A stretch of DNA of 64,000 nt from an uncultured Dehalococcoidia bacterium. Lineage in GTDB: Bacteria > Chloroflexota > Dehalococcoidia > Lucifugimonadales > CAJWER01. The notes under the pieces are model-generated. The model was not told the DNA's origin and made no database searches. It saw nothing but the letters and a program-made list of their open reading frames with translations. This document shows positions 45,081-53,403 of this stretch, piece by piece; position 1 is the first letter of the stretch; each line of letters opens with the position of its first letter. The position numbers and the translations under genes are program-made. Location of the stretch: the NCBI GenBank assembly GCA_958296115.1, contig OY282442.1, positions 1,274,001 to 1,338,000 of the forward strand, given 5' to 3'.

Positions 45081-45560
45081 ATGCCGGAGCCCGGATATTG
45101 GCTCTTCAAGTCGGAGCCGTCCGCCTACTCCTTCTCGGACCTGATGTCCGAGGAGGACCAGACCGCCGAGTGGGACGGCGTCCGCAACTACCAAGCGCGG
45201 AACTTCCTCCGCGACGACGTGAAGCTCGGCGACCGCGTGCTCTTCTACCACTCCAACGCCAAGCCCATCGCAGTCGTCGGGACCGCCACCGTCGTGCGCG
45301 AGGGCTATCCCGACTTCACCGCCTGGGACCCGGACTCCGACCACCCAGACCCGAAGAGCTCTCCCGACAACCCTATATGGTTCATGGTGGACATCAAGGG
45401 CGACGCCGAGCTCCCCAACCCCGTAACGCTCAAGCGGATCAGGTCCACGCCCGGCCTCGAAGAGTGCTCCCTCTTCAAGCGCCCGCGCATCTCCGTCCAC
45501 CCCATCACCAAGGCCGAATGGGACATAATCCTAGACCTGGCGCAGAGAGAGGAGAATTGA
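45081..45560 (+). CDS. EVE domain protein
   Basis: This 159-residue protein is a single EVE (PUA-like) domain: YWLFKSEPSAYSFSDL, WDGVRNYQARNFLRD, GDRVLFYHSNAKPIAVVGTA and NPVTLKRIRS. EVE domains bind modified bases in DNA or RNA; stand-alone forms are often near restriction or nucleic-acid genes. ATG 45081 has AGGAGG upstream, which rules out the longer frame. A solute-binding lipoprotein gene follows 1 bp after its stop. Confidence 0.9.
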   Translation: MPEPGYWLFKSEPSAYSFSDLMSEEDQTAEWDGVRNYQARNFLRDDVKLGDRVLFYHSNAKPIAVVGTATVVREGYPDFTAWDPDSDHPDPKSSPDNPIWFMVDIKGDAELPNPVTLKRIRSTPGLEECSLFKRPRISVHPITKAEWDIILDLAQREEN

Positions 45561-45561
45561 A

Positions 45562-46617
45562 ATGGCAAATCGGGCTGGCGGGGATGCGCGTCCCTGGTGG
45601 ATTGCGTTCATGGGCGCCGCGGCGCTTGCGGGGCTGATCATGTCCCTGGCGTGCTCGTCCGAGGTCGAGCAGACAGCCGCCTGCGCGGATGAAGGGCAGG
45701 TCCTCGACGTGGGCTTCTACGCCTTCTTCGCGCCCATGAGCTACAGCGGCAGCGAATCCCCCGGCGCTCCCGGCTTCGATAGTCACCTCGGCTACGAGGC
45801 CGACCTGCTCACCGCCCTCGAGAGGATGGACGGCGCAGGACTGGCCTTCTCCCGCAAGCCCATCGAGCAGTGGGACGACATATGGCTGAAATCGGCCACG
45901 CCAGAATACGACATCGTTGGCGGCGGCATCACCATCCTCGACTCGCGCACCCGAAACGCCGACGGCGAAGAGGTTGTCGCCTTCACATCCGGCCACGTTA
46001 CGTTCCGCCAATCCCTCCTCGTGCGCGCCGAGGACGAGCAGCGTCTTTCCAGCCACGACAAGCTCACCAGCGGCGTGCGCGTCGGCGCTCTGGCCAACTC
46101 CACCGGCGAAGCCCGCCTGCTGGAGATAACCGGCATCGTGAACGCGGACGGCGCACTGGCCGCGGGAACCCGCGTCGAGACACCCGATGGCGAGGTAACC
46201 GCCGACGGCAGCGACAGCTACGTCATCACCTCCGCCAAGGAGACTCCCAACCTCGCCAAGAGGCAGCGTCTCCACCCACCCTCCGACACCATGCCGCAGG
46301 TGATATACCTGGGCGACGAGCTCGGCGAGATCGAGCTGCTGGAAGCCCTCCAAGACGGCAGAATTGACGCGCTCGCCAGGGGCGAAATCGGCAACCGCGA
46401 CGCCTCCCACGCCACCAACAGCCAGTTCGTGGTTACGGCCCTCGACGATGCAGTCGAGCGCGGCGGATTCACCCTCTCGGTGGACGACGCCGACCTGCTC
46501 TCATGCCTCAACGAGAAGATCGACTATCTGACGGACAACCGGAACATTGGCTACGCCGAGTGGCGGGCCGACTCCTCCGTGTTCATTCGACGCGCGGAGG
46601 AGTGGACCGGCGGGTAA
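45562..46617 (+). CDS. Lipoprotein solute-binding protein, family 3-like
   Basis: This is a 351-residue protein. A signal peptide ends at lipobox MSLAC. The body has the family 3 pattern: VLDVGFYAFFAPMSYSG, GYEADLLTALERM, EYDIVGGGITILDSRT, FRQSLLVRAED and RVGALANSTGEARLLEI. It resembles amino-acid or opine binding subunits, but no permease or ATPase gene is adjacent. The gene almost abuts the EVE gene, which may be accidental co-transcription. Confidence 0.8.
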   Translation: MANRAGGDARPWWIAFMGAAALAGLIMSLACSSEVEQTAACADEGQVLDVGFYAFFAPMSYSGSESPGAPGFDSHLGYEADLLTALERMDGAGLAFSRKPIEQWDDIWLKSATPEYDIVGGGITILDSRTRNADGEEVVAFTSGHVTFRQSLLVRAEDEQRLSSHDKLTSGVRVGALANSTGEARLLEITGIVNADGALAAGTRVETPDGEVTADGSDSYVITSAKETPNLAKRQRLHPPSDTMPQVIYLGDELGEIELLEALQDGRIDALARGEIGNRDASHATNSQFVVTALDDAVERGGFTLSVDDADLLSCLNEKIDYLTDNRNIGYAEWRADSSVFIRRAEEWTGG

Positions 46618-46638
46618 TGCCCGGCTGACGCCGCCCTG

Positions 46639-47367
46639 TTACAGGCTGAGCGTTGGCTCCAGCTCTCGAAGCCGGCGCCGGCGCTCCTCGTAGTCCGGCA
46701 TCACGCGGCCAACCTCTTCCCAGAACTTGGGAGAATGGTTCGGGACGAGCATGTGGCACAGCTCGTGAACCGTCACGTACTCGATCAGCTCCCGGGGCGC
46801 CATCGCGAGCCGGAGATTGAACCGCAAGCTACCCTTCGACGAGCAGCTTCCCCACCGCGTCTTCTGGTCGCCTATGGATATCCGCGCGGGCTTCACGCCC
46901 ACCTTGGACTGCCAGCGCTCGACCAGCACGCCTAGCTCCTCGTAGGCGCGCGCCTTGTACCAGCGCTTGAACATTTCCCGCAGCGCCCCTCGACGCTCCT
47001 CACCCGTCAGCGTCTCCGGGCACTTGACCAGGAACGCCCCATTCTCGAGCTTGACGGACACCAGGGGCAACGGAGACGGCCGCACGATAATGGGAACCGC
47101 GCTTCCCATGTACGGCAGCGACTCGCCCGGCTCGAACTGCCGAGCCACCGGGGCAGGTCTCTGCTCGCCCAGCTTGCGGATTATCCAATCAGCCCGCTTC
47201 CTGACGAGATCCTCGATCTCCCTGTTGCGGGTACGCATCGGAGCCGCGACTTCTACCAACCCGCCGGGGCGGAGCGTGATTGTGATGGTCTTCCTGCGGC
47301 GCGGGCTCCGCGCCACGCTGTATCGGATGACGTCATCGCCCACCCGCAACGAGCGCAGGGCAGTCAT
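46639..47367 (-). CDS. YgjP-like M48-type metallopeptidase
   Basis: This 242-residue protein has the zinc-peptidase signature VTVHELCHMLVPNHSPKFWE (HExxH-type with the downstream N-H-S-P-K-F-W typical of YgjP/DUF45) and upstream TRWGSCSSKGSLRFNLRL. Homologues are small soluble SprT-like proteases of unclear substrate, sometimes near type I restriction genes. It is convergent with the binding protein. Confidence 0.85.
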   Translation of the reverse strand: MTALRSLRVGDDVIRYSVARSPRRRKTITITLRPGGLVEVAAPMRTRNREIEDLVRKRADWIIRKLGEQRPAPVARQFEPGESLPYMGSAVPIIVRPSPLPLVSVKLENGAFLVKCPETLTGEERRGALREMFKRWYKARAYEELGVLVERWQSKVGVKPARISIGDQKTRWGSCSSKGSLRFNLRLAMAPRELIEYVTVHELCHMLVPNHSPKFWEEVGRVMPDYEERRRRLRELEPTLSL

Positions 47368-47449
47368 GCCAAGTTCAGAAAGGTCACGCCTGTCCCAGCC
47401 CTATCTCGTCGGGCGGCAGGATGTGACGGGGGTCATACAGCGAGCGCGG

Positions 47450-47818
47450 CTAGGCCGCAGATGCCGCGATGCTCTCTTTCGCGCGGGTTGCGACCTGCGC
47501 GAAAGCGCCGGGGTCGTTGAGGGCGAGGTCTGCGAGCAGCTTGCGGTTCACCTCCACGCCGCCTAGCCGGAGCCCATGCATCAGCTGGCTGTACGATATG
47601 CCGTTGGCGCGGGCGGCGGCGTTGATCCTGATGGTCCAGAGACGCCGCATGTCGCCCTTCTTCTTTCTGCGGTGGACGTAGGAATACTTGAGGGCGTGGA
47701 TGAGGGACTCGCGGGCTCGGCTGAACAGCAGGCGCCGAACGCCCTGGTGTCCCTTGGTTTGCTTCAGCACCTTCTTGTGCCGCTTGCGGCGCGTGGCGCC
47801 AGTCTTGATCCTGGTCAC
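47450..47818 (-). CDS. rplT: 50S ribosomal protein L20
   Basis: L20 is an early assembly protein of the large subunit. Length 122; signatures include RRKRHKKVLKQTKGHQGVRR, KYSYVHRRKKKGDMRRLWTI and INAAARANGISYSQLMHGL. It is third in the infC-rpmI-rplT operon. In many bacteria L20 represses this operon through its leader. Confidence 0.96.
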   Translation of the reverse strand: MTRIKTGATRRKRHKKVLKQTKGHQGVRRLLFSRARESLIHALKYSYVHRRKKKGDMRRLWTIRINAAARANGISYSQLMHGLRLGGVEVNRKLLADLALNDPGAFAQVATRAKESIAASAA

Positions 47819-47863
47819 TGGGAGACTCCTGGTCTATGTGGGGTGACGGGCAGCGAGCCGCGC

Positions 47864-48070
47864 CTAGTCGGGCAGTCCGTTCGGAAGGAGTTGGCGGACG
47901 CGCTTCTCGTCCCCGCCGGTCACCTCGAGCTTGTGAGAGTAGAGCCGCCTGACGTTCGCGGGCTTCTTGCGGCGCAGGTGGCTGCGGTGTCCTTTCATGC
48001 GGCGCACCTTCCCGGTTCCCGTGATGCGGAAGCGACGGGCCGCTCCCTTGTGAGTCTTAAGCTTTGGCAC
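47864..48070 (-). CDS. rpmI: 50S ribosomal protein L35
   Basis: A complete 68-residue L35: MPKLKTHKGAARRFRITGTG, RRMKGHRSHLRRKK. It overlaps the end of infC by 14 bases, so its translation is coupled to that of IF3. Confidence 0.96.
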   Translation of the reverse strand: MPKLKTHKGAARRFRITGTGKVRRMKGHRSHLRRKKPANVRRLYSHKLEVTGGDEKRVRQLLPNGLPD

Positions 48071-48635
48071 TGGCTGGCTCCGTTATCTTAGCCTGTTTGG
48101 GCTTCGGCTGGTTCTTCTTTGCTGGGCTTACTATCATCGACAGGAAGCGTCCCTCGAAACTGGGCACCTTATCCACCTTCGCGTCTTCCTTGAGGTCCTC
48201 GGCCACCTTGCGCAGCACCTGCATCCCAATCTCCGGGTGGGTTATCTCGCGCCCCCTGAACATCACCGACACCTTTACCTTGGCGCCCTCGCCCAGCAGC
48301 CGCCGCACCACCCGCGTCTTCGCCTCCCTGTCGTGGTCCCCGATGCGGGTCTTGAACCTGACCTCCTTGAGTTCGTTCGACGCCCCCTTGGACTTGCTGT
48401 CCCTCCGCGCCTCCCGCTCACGCCGGGTTACCTCGTACCGGAACTTGCCGTAGTCCATTATCCGGCATACCGGGGGACGCGCAGAGGGCGCGACCTCGAC
48501 GAGGTCCAGGTTGCGCTCCTCAGCAAGCTCGATAGCCCGGCGAGTGGGCATCACGCCCAACTGCGAGCCCTTCTCGTCTATGAGAAGGACCTCGGGTATC
48601 CTTATCCTATCGTTAGTCCGGTAGTCCTTGGCTAT
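48057..48635 (-). CDS. infC: Translation initiation factor IF-3
   Basis: IF3 proofreads start-codon choice on the 30S subunit. The N-domain starts YRTNDRIRIPEVLLIDEKGS, the linker has DYGKFRYEVTRRERE, the C-domain EVRFKTRIGDHDREAKTRVV and KVKVSVMFRGREITHPE. The frame has no ATG/GTG/TTG near the conserved N-terminus. GAGGA (48643-48647) is 7 bases before ATA (48635), which I choose; ATT at 48641 would be too close. A non-AUG start is a known IF3 self-control device. The protein would have 192 residues. Confidence 0.92.
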   Translation of the reverse strand: MAKDYRTNDRIRIPEVLLIDEKGSQLGVMPTRRAIELAEERNLDLVEVAPSARPPVCRIMDYGKFRYEVTRREREARRDSKSKGASNELKEVRFKTRIGDHDREAKTRVVRRLLGEGAKVKVSVMFRGREITHPEIGMQVLRKVAEDLKEDAKVDKVPSFEGRFLSMIVSPAKKNQPKPKQAKITEPASAKA

Positions 48636-48690
48636 GCGAATGTCCTCATGAAGCCAGCCTTCTTGCCCGACTCCAGCAACGCCGCATCTG

Positions 48691-48720
48691 AATATAGCAC
48701 ACGACGGGCGCCCGCAACAA
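48691..48720 (-). promoter_or_regulatory. infC operon promoter
   Basis: TTGTTG (48715-48720) and TGC-extended TATATT (48691-48696) are 18 bases apart, giving a leader of about 50 nt. Element copy 2 ends only 20 bp upstream. Confidence 0.6.
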
Positions 48721-48739
48721 TAGCGGGAACCCACCAAAC

Positions 48740-49607
48740 CAGGGCAATCTAATGGCCCCTCGTTCAGTTCGCCCGGCAGGGCAACCTACGTGTCTCCCGC
48801 CAGCGGGGGATTGATGCGGGCGCGCTGAATCGCCCTCACCCGTCAAGGGGGAGGGGAGGTTGCAGGCGGGACGCCTGCGCTCCTGCGCGCCTATGTCGCG
48901 TTGTCTCGGCCGGCTCCTTTGCGGGCTTATCACCCTCACCCTAGCCCTCTCCCATCGAGGGAGAGGGGGTAAGAGCGGGGAATCGCCCTTGTCTCCTAGC
49001 CCTTTCCCTTCGGGGGAGGGGCGCAGGGCGGGGCGTTTGCCCTCACCCTGGCCCTTTCCCCCGTGAGGGAGAGGGTACTTGGCGGGTCTTGCGACCCGCG
49101 CCCTATCTACTCCTGGTTTCTCCCGCTCTCGCGGGAGATGAGTTTGCCTTGCAAGGCAGTGACTCCGGTACTTGCTTCGAGGATGCCGACGTCGATCGCC
49201 CGCCGACACTGGGGGTGCAGCCCCTCCTCTAACTTTCTCGGACGGCTGACGGGCCCTTGCGGGACCGCCTGCGTTTCGCGCTTGGACCTTCCACCCGCCA
49301 AGGCGTCGGGCTGCGCTGGCTACGGTCCTCCCGGTCGTCCGAGAGTCCGCACCTGGAACGGGGGAGACGCATTTGGCACTGCGTCCTCCTGGCGAGGCGC
49401 CGAAACACAGCCGGACCTTCTCATACCGCAGGTGGTCCCGTCCCAACATCAGCGACGGCATGAATGCCCTGAAGATTTGGCAGAGGTGGTTCTGTGCTCG
49501 TTTGGGGTACGCCCCTTCGGGCCGTCTACCAGACTAGCACGGCTGTTCTCGCGGTGTCAAGGGGTGATTCGGGGCAATTTTGGGGCAATTTAGATGCGAC
49601 TGCCCTA
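48740..49607 (-). mobile_element. Non-coding repeat element, copy 2 (decayed ends)
   Basis: This 868-bp copy is inverted relative to copies 1 and 3. Ends are CAGGGCAATCTAA (48740) and the complement TAGGGCAGTCGCATCT (49607 inward), degenerate versions of the copy 3 ends. Flanks CCCACCAAAC (48730-48739) and ACCTCCAAAC (49608-49617) agree at 8 of 10 positions, consistent with an old 10-bp target duplication. It contains the promoter and RNA region plus REP palindromes near 48830, 48937 and 49042. Open frames inside are incidental. Confidence 0.7.
49082..49525 (-). ncRNA. Candidate structured RNA, copy 2
   Basis: Promoter-like TTGACA (49555-49560) and TAGTCT (49531-49536) are 18 bases apart on the minus strand. 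The region ends with CTCCCGC-GAGA-GCGGGAG and GCGGGTC-GCAA-GACCCGC hairpins, both with GNRA loops. Several 5' positions differ from copies 1 and 3, while the main stems are kept. Confidence 0.45.
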
Positions 49608-49656
49608 ACCTCCAAACCTCACCAAATCCACGGCCTGGAGACAAGGAGACCCCGGC

Positions 49657-49854
49657 CTACGCAGCCGCCCTGACCACCACCTCGAACCGGCGCATCGCGC
49701 AGGTCGAGCCCAGCTCCTTGAACCGCACCACCTCGCCCACGCCTTCCACCCGCGAGCCGACCGCGGGCAGGGCGTCGGCCGCGGTCCGATAGACTTGGCC
49801 GAGCGGTTGGCCGGACTCGGACTTCAGAAACCAGGTTGCGGCAGTATCAGCCAC
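49657..49854 (-). CDS. Small hypothetical protein downstream of Gfo/Idh/MocA gene
   Basis: This 65-residue frame (TAATWFLKSESGQPLGQVYR, ending RRFEVVVRAAA) starts inside the end of the oxidoreductase gene and shares its strand, suggesting translational coupling. No family is recognised. It is soluble in composition, with no membrane segment. Confidence 0.5.
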   Translation of the reverse strand: MADTAATWFLKSESGQPLGQVYRTAADALPAVGSRVEGVGEVVRFKELGSTCAMRRFEVVVRAAA

Positions 49855-50956
49855 TCGGTTGCCTCCTTCGCCTCTGGAGCGCCCTGGGCAGGTCCTCCGC
49901 GCTGAGCAGCGTCTCGTAGGAGTTGATGCGCTGCGCGCGGTCCGCTATCGGCAGCCTGACCTTCACGCCGCCGCGCCTGTGCGACTCCCGAACCGCCACC
50001 GCCACCTCCAAGTCGTGACGTCCGTCCTCGCCAGAGCTCGCGGGCTCGTCCCCAGTCTCGATGCAGCGCATGATGTCCCTCACGGCCCGCACCGTCGCGC
50101 TCTCGATCTTCTGTCGACGCGGGAAGAGGCGCCGCGATAGGCCGTCCTCGCCGTCCCGCGTCCATAGCTCCACGTCCTGCGTGTCATTCAGCACCCTGAT
50201 GCGGCCCTCGGTCCCCACCACCTCCGACTCGCAGTACCGCCACTTGTCCTGCCGCACGAGGGCACGCGCGCCGTTCTCGAACGCCAAGTACGATATGCCG
50301 CCCAGGTCGTCGTCCTCGCCCGGCCCGGCCGCGCTGTCGTCGTCCAGGTCGCCGAACACCCACTCGACCCTGCCGCCGCCCCCCGCCAGGAACCGCGCCA
50401 GGTTCAGCATGTGCGAATTGTGCGACAGGTTGCCGACCTGGTACACCGTAACCTGCATCACCTCGCCGATGGCCCCGGCGTCGATGAGTTCCCGCGCCTT
50501 GCTGTACCAGGCGTCCCAGCGCCTCGCGCAGTTCACAGCCAGCGCTATCCCCGCCTCCCGGCAGGCCCCGACCATCCGGTCCGCCTCCTCCAGGCTCATC
50601 GCTATCGGCTTCTCAGCCCAGATAGCCCGCACGCCAACGTCCATCTCCGCGATGGTCGTTACTATCTCCGCCCGCGGACGCGCCGAAGTGCATACCGACA
50701 CGATGTCGGGCCGCTCACGCTCCAGCATCTCCCGGTAATCGGAGTATAGGTTCGTCACGCCGTGCTTCCGTCCGAACGCCTCCCGCTGCTCCTGGTACGT
50801 GTCCGCCCCGCCTACGAACTCGACCTCGCGCACCTCCAGGTAGCTCCCCATGTGGCTCATCGGCAGCATCAGGTACGGACTGCCTGCCACCTCGTCGTCT
50901 ATCATAGTCGCGATTCTGCCGAGCCCGATGATAGCCGCCCTGTAACGCGCCGACAT
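49847..50956 (-). CDS. Gfo/Idh/MocA family oxidoreductase
   Basis: This 369-residue NAD(P)-dependent oxidoreductase has a Rossmann N-domain (YRAAIIGLGRIATMIDDEV), the EKP motif (AIWAEKPIAMSLEEADRM) with the catalytic lysine, and AVNCARRWDAWYSKARELI opening the C-terminal domain. The family acts on sugars, inositols and related polyols; this substrate is unknown. It is divergent from nnr across an 85-bp spacer. Confidence 0.9.
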   Translation of the reverse strand: MSARYRAAIIGLGRIATMIDDEVAGSPYLMLPMSHMGSYLEVREVEFVGGADTYQEQREAFGRKHGVTNLYSDYREMLERERPDIVSVCTSARPRAEIVTTIAEMDVGVRAIWAEKPIAMSLEEADRMVGACREAGIALAVNCARRWDAWYSKARELIDAGAIGEVMQVTVYQVGNLSHNSHMLNLARFLAGGGGRVEWVFGDLDDDSAAGPGEDDDLGGISYLAFENGARALVRQDKWRYCESEVVGTEGRIRVLNDTQDVELWTRDGEDGLSRRLFPRRQKIESATVRAVRDIMRCIETGDEPASSGEDGRHDLEVAVAVRESHRRGGVKVRLPIADRAQRINSYETLLSAEDLPRALQRRRRQPSG

Positions 50957-51041
50957 TGGTATGCCTCCTGCATCACGGACGCGGCTATTCTAACAGGATG
51001 CCAAGGCCGTTCGCTGTGCTAGAATCGCGCCGTCAAGCCGA

Positions 51042-52646
51042 ATGCCCATGAAACTCGTAACCTCTGACCAGATGCGGACCCTCGAGCGCCGCGCCCAGAA
51101 CGCCGGCGCGCCGCTCGACGACCTGATGGAACGCGCTGGCCTCGAGATCGCCCGCAGCGTCCGCCGACACCTCGGAAGGGTCGTCGGCGCCCACGTCCTC
51201 GCTCTCATCGGCAAGGGCAGCAACGGCGGCGACGGCCTGGTGGCCGCCCGCAGGCTCATCTCGTGGGGCGCGCGCGCCGCCGTATGCATCGTAGGCGAGC
51301 GCCCAGAGGACGACCCCAAGCTGCGGCTGGTCCTCCGCCAGGGCGCGCCCGTCATACACGCGGGCCGAGACGACTGGATCCCCCGGCTCCGCGATGCCCT
51401 CGCGCACTCCGACATCGCAATAGACTCGCTGCTCGGCACGGGACGCTCCAGGCCCATCGAAGGTCTGATGAAGCAGGCCCTGCGCGAGCTGTCCGCTCAG
51501 AAGGCAAGCCGACCGCGCCTCCAGGTCCTCGCCGTCGACGCGCCCTCCGGCCTGGACGCCGACACCGGCGCGCTCGACCCCGCAGCCGCGCCCGCCGACC
51601 TCACCATCACGCTCGGCTACCCCAAGGCCGGCCTGTACGCCTTCCCCGGCGCGGACGCCGTCGGCCGCGTCGAAATCGCCGACATCGGCATCCCCGAAAA
51701 CCTCGACGACGACCTGCCAATCGAGCTCGCCGCGCCCGATTGGGCGGCCGAGCGCCTTCCCGCCAGGCCGACCTCCGCGCACAAGGGGACCTTCGGGCGC
51801 GTCATGATAGTCGCAGGCTCCCGAAGCTACGTCGGCGCGGCGTCCCTCGCCGCCCGCGCGGCAGGACGCGCCGGCGCGGGACTCGTAACCCTCGCCGCGC
51901 CCGAAAGCCTCCGCGCGTCCATAGCCCCGCTGGCCGCCGAGGCCACGCACCTGCCCCTCGACGAAGCCGGGCCGGGCATCCATTCGCTGCGCGCCGCCGC
52001 CCAAATCCTCGACGAGATCGACAGCTGCGACGCGCTCCTCGTCGGATGCGGACTCGGCCAGGCCCGCGAAACTCAGGCCATGCTCCGCGAGCTGATAATG
52101 TCCGGTCGAGCGCTACCGCCCACACTCATAGACGCCGACGCGCTGAACTTCCTCGCGCGCCAGCGCGAATGGTGGACCGAGATGGACGCCCCGGCCGTGC
52201 TCACGCCCCACCCCGGCGAGATGGCCCGCCTCACCAAGCTCGCAGCCGCCGACGTGCAGCGCGACAGGACGACCGCCGCCCTCGAAGCCGCCAAGCGCTG
52301 GAATTGCGTCGTCGCCCTCAAGGGCGCGTTCACAATCACCGCAGCCCCGGACGGGACCGCCGTCGTCAGCCCGTTCGCCAACCCAGCCCTCGCGTCCGCA
52401 GGCACCGGCGACGTGCTCGCAGGCGTAATCGCCGCCCTCCTAGCCCAGAAACTCACCCCGAAGGACGCCGCCGCCCTGGGCGTCTACGTCCACGCCGCAG
52501 CCGCCGAAATAGTCCGCGCAGCCATCCTGGGGGAAGGCCCGGATGGGGGGCGCGCCGGCAACTCCGGCCTCCTCGCCGCCGACCTCCTCCCGGCCCTGCC
52601 CAAAGCCATCTCACGCCTTACTCCTCCTCACTCTCCCCATGGCTAA
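51042..52646 (+). CDS. nnr: Bifunctional NAD(P)H-hydrate epimerase / ADP-dependent dehydratase
   Basis: This repairs hydrated NAD(P)H. The N-terminal YjeF_N epimerase domain (~residues 1-215) has LIGKGSNGGDGLVAARRL and VDAPSGLDADTG. The C-terminal ribokinase-like dehydratase domain has HKGTFGRVMIVAGSRSYVGA, LTPHPGEMARLTKL and NPALASAGTGDVLAGVIAAL with the catalytic Asp of GTGD. The fused length, 534 residues, is normal. It overlaps the methyltransferase gene by 8 bases. Confidence 0.94.
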   Translation: MPMKLVTSDQMRTLERRAQNAGAPLDDLMERAGLEIARSVRRHLGRVVGAHVLALIGKGSNGGDGLVAARRLISWGARAAVCIVGERPEDDPKLRLVLRQGAPVIHAGRDDWIPRLRDALAHSDIAIDSLLGTGRSRPIEGLMKQALRELSAQKASRPRLQVLAVDAPSGLDADTGALDPAAAPADLTITLGYPKAGLYAFPGADAVGRVEIADIGIPENLDDDLPIELAAPDWAAERLPARPTSAHKGTFGRVMIVAGSRSYVGAASLAARAAGRAGAGLVTLAAPESLRASIAPLAAEATHLPLDEAGPGIHSLRAAAQILDEIDSCDALLVGCGLGQARETQAMLRELIMSGRALPPTLIDADALNFLARQREWWTEMDAPAVLTPHPGEMARLTKLAAADVQRDRTTAALEAAKRWNCVVALKGAFTITAAPDGTAVVSPFANPALASAGTGDVLAGVIAALLAQKLTPKDAAALGVYVHAAAAEIVRAAILGEGPDGGRAGNSGLLAADLLPALPKAISRLTPPHSPHG

Positions 52647-53355
52647 CCTGACAGGTCCCGACCGCGCCCGCTACGTCGCGCGCATGTTCTCCCGAATATC
52701 GCCGCGCTACGACCGACTCAACTCCATCATGACCGCCGGGCGGCATCACGCATGGCGCAAGCTCGCCGTACAGCTCGCCCTCGCCGACTACGCAGACCCG
52801 CCCGGACTCGCCCTCGACGTCGCAACGGGCACCGGCGACTTCGCAATCGAGCTCGCCGACCGACCGGAAATCAGCCGCGTCGCAGCCCTCGATTTCGCCG
52901 AGCCGATGCTCCATCTCGCAGCCGCCAAGTCCAACGACGCCCCCATCCGCTGCCTCGCGGGCGACGCCCACAACCTGCCATTCCCGGACGACGCCTTCGT
53001 ATGCGTGACCGTAGGATTCGGCATCCGCAACTTCACCGACCTGCCGCGAGCGCTCGCGGAAATCGCCCGCGTCCTCAGGCCAGGCGGGCGCCTCGCAATC
53101 CTCGAAATCGTCCGCATGGACGGCGCAGGCCCACTCCCGCGAATCCTGCCAACCCTCTTTCGCCTGGCCGCCCCCGCCCTGGGCGCCCTCTTCGCAGGCA
53201 ACCGCGAGGCCTACACGTACCTGCCCGAATCCGTCCAGGGCTTCCTCACCGCCGCCCAAATCTCCAACGCCATCCAAAACGCCGGCCTAACCCTCCACAC
53301 CCTCCGCCCCCTCGCCCTAGGCAGCGTAGCCATCCACATCGCCGCCAAGCCCTGA
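52639..53355 (+). CDS. UbiE/MenG-type (demethyl)quinone methyltransferase
   Basis: This is a class I SAM methyltransferase of quinone biosynthesis, 238 residues. Family motifs: MFSRISPRYDRLNSIMTAGRH at the N-terminus, LDVATGTGDFAIELADR for SAM binding, GFGIRNFTDLPRALAEIARV, and LRPGGRLAILEIVR. In a Chloroflexota context menaquinone methylation (menG) is likelier than ubiquinone. ATG 52639 overlaps nnr; no clear ribosome site, suggesting coupled translation. Confidence 0.9.
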   Translation: MANLTGPDRARYVARMFSRISPRYDRLNSIMTAGRHHAWRKLAVQLALADYADPPGLALDVATGTGDFAIELADRPEISRVAALDFAEPMLHLAAAKSNDAPIRCLAGDAHNLPFPDDAFVCVTVGFGIRNFTDLPRALAEIARVLRPGGRLAILEIVRMDGAGPLPRILPTLFRLAAPALGALFAGNREAYTYLPESVQGFLTAAQISNAIQNAGLTLHTLRPLALGSVAIHIAAKP

Positions 53356-53365
53356 GACCAGGGCC

Positions 53366-53394
53366 TTGCCATCAGCGAATAAAGGTTCTATGAT
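53366..53394 (+). promoter_or_regulatory. Promoter of the cas operon, near-leaderless
   Basis: TTGCCA (53366-53371) and TATGAT (53389-53394) are separated by 17 bases. Transcription would start at about 53401-53404, at or beside the cas3 ATG, with no Shine-Dalgarno possible. Confidence 0.6.
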
Positions 53395-53403
53395 AGACGC
53401 TAC

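Noticed and set aside
49107-49301. Short frame ending LQGKLISRESGRNQE repeated in three elements
   Set aside because: Identity follows from recent DNA copying; the frame start differs between copies because of the indel and it runs through hairpins with GNRA loops.
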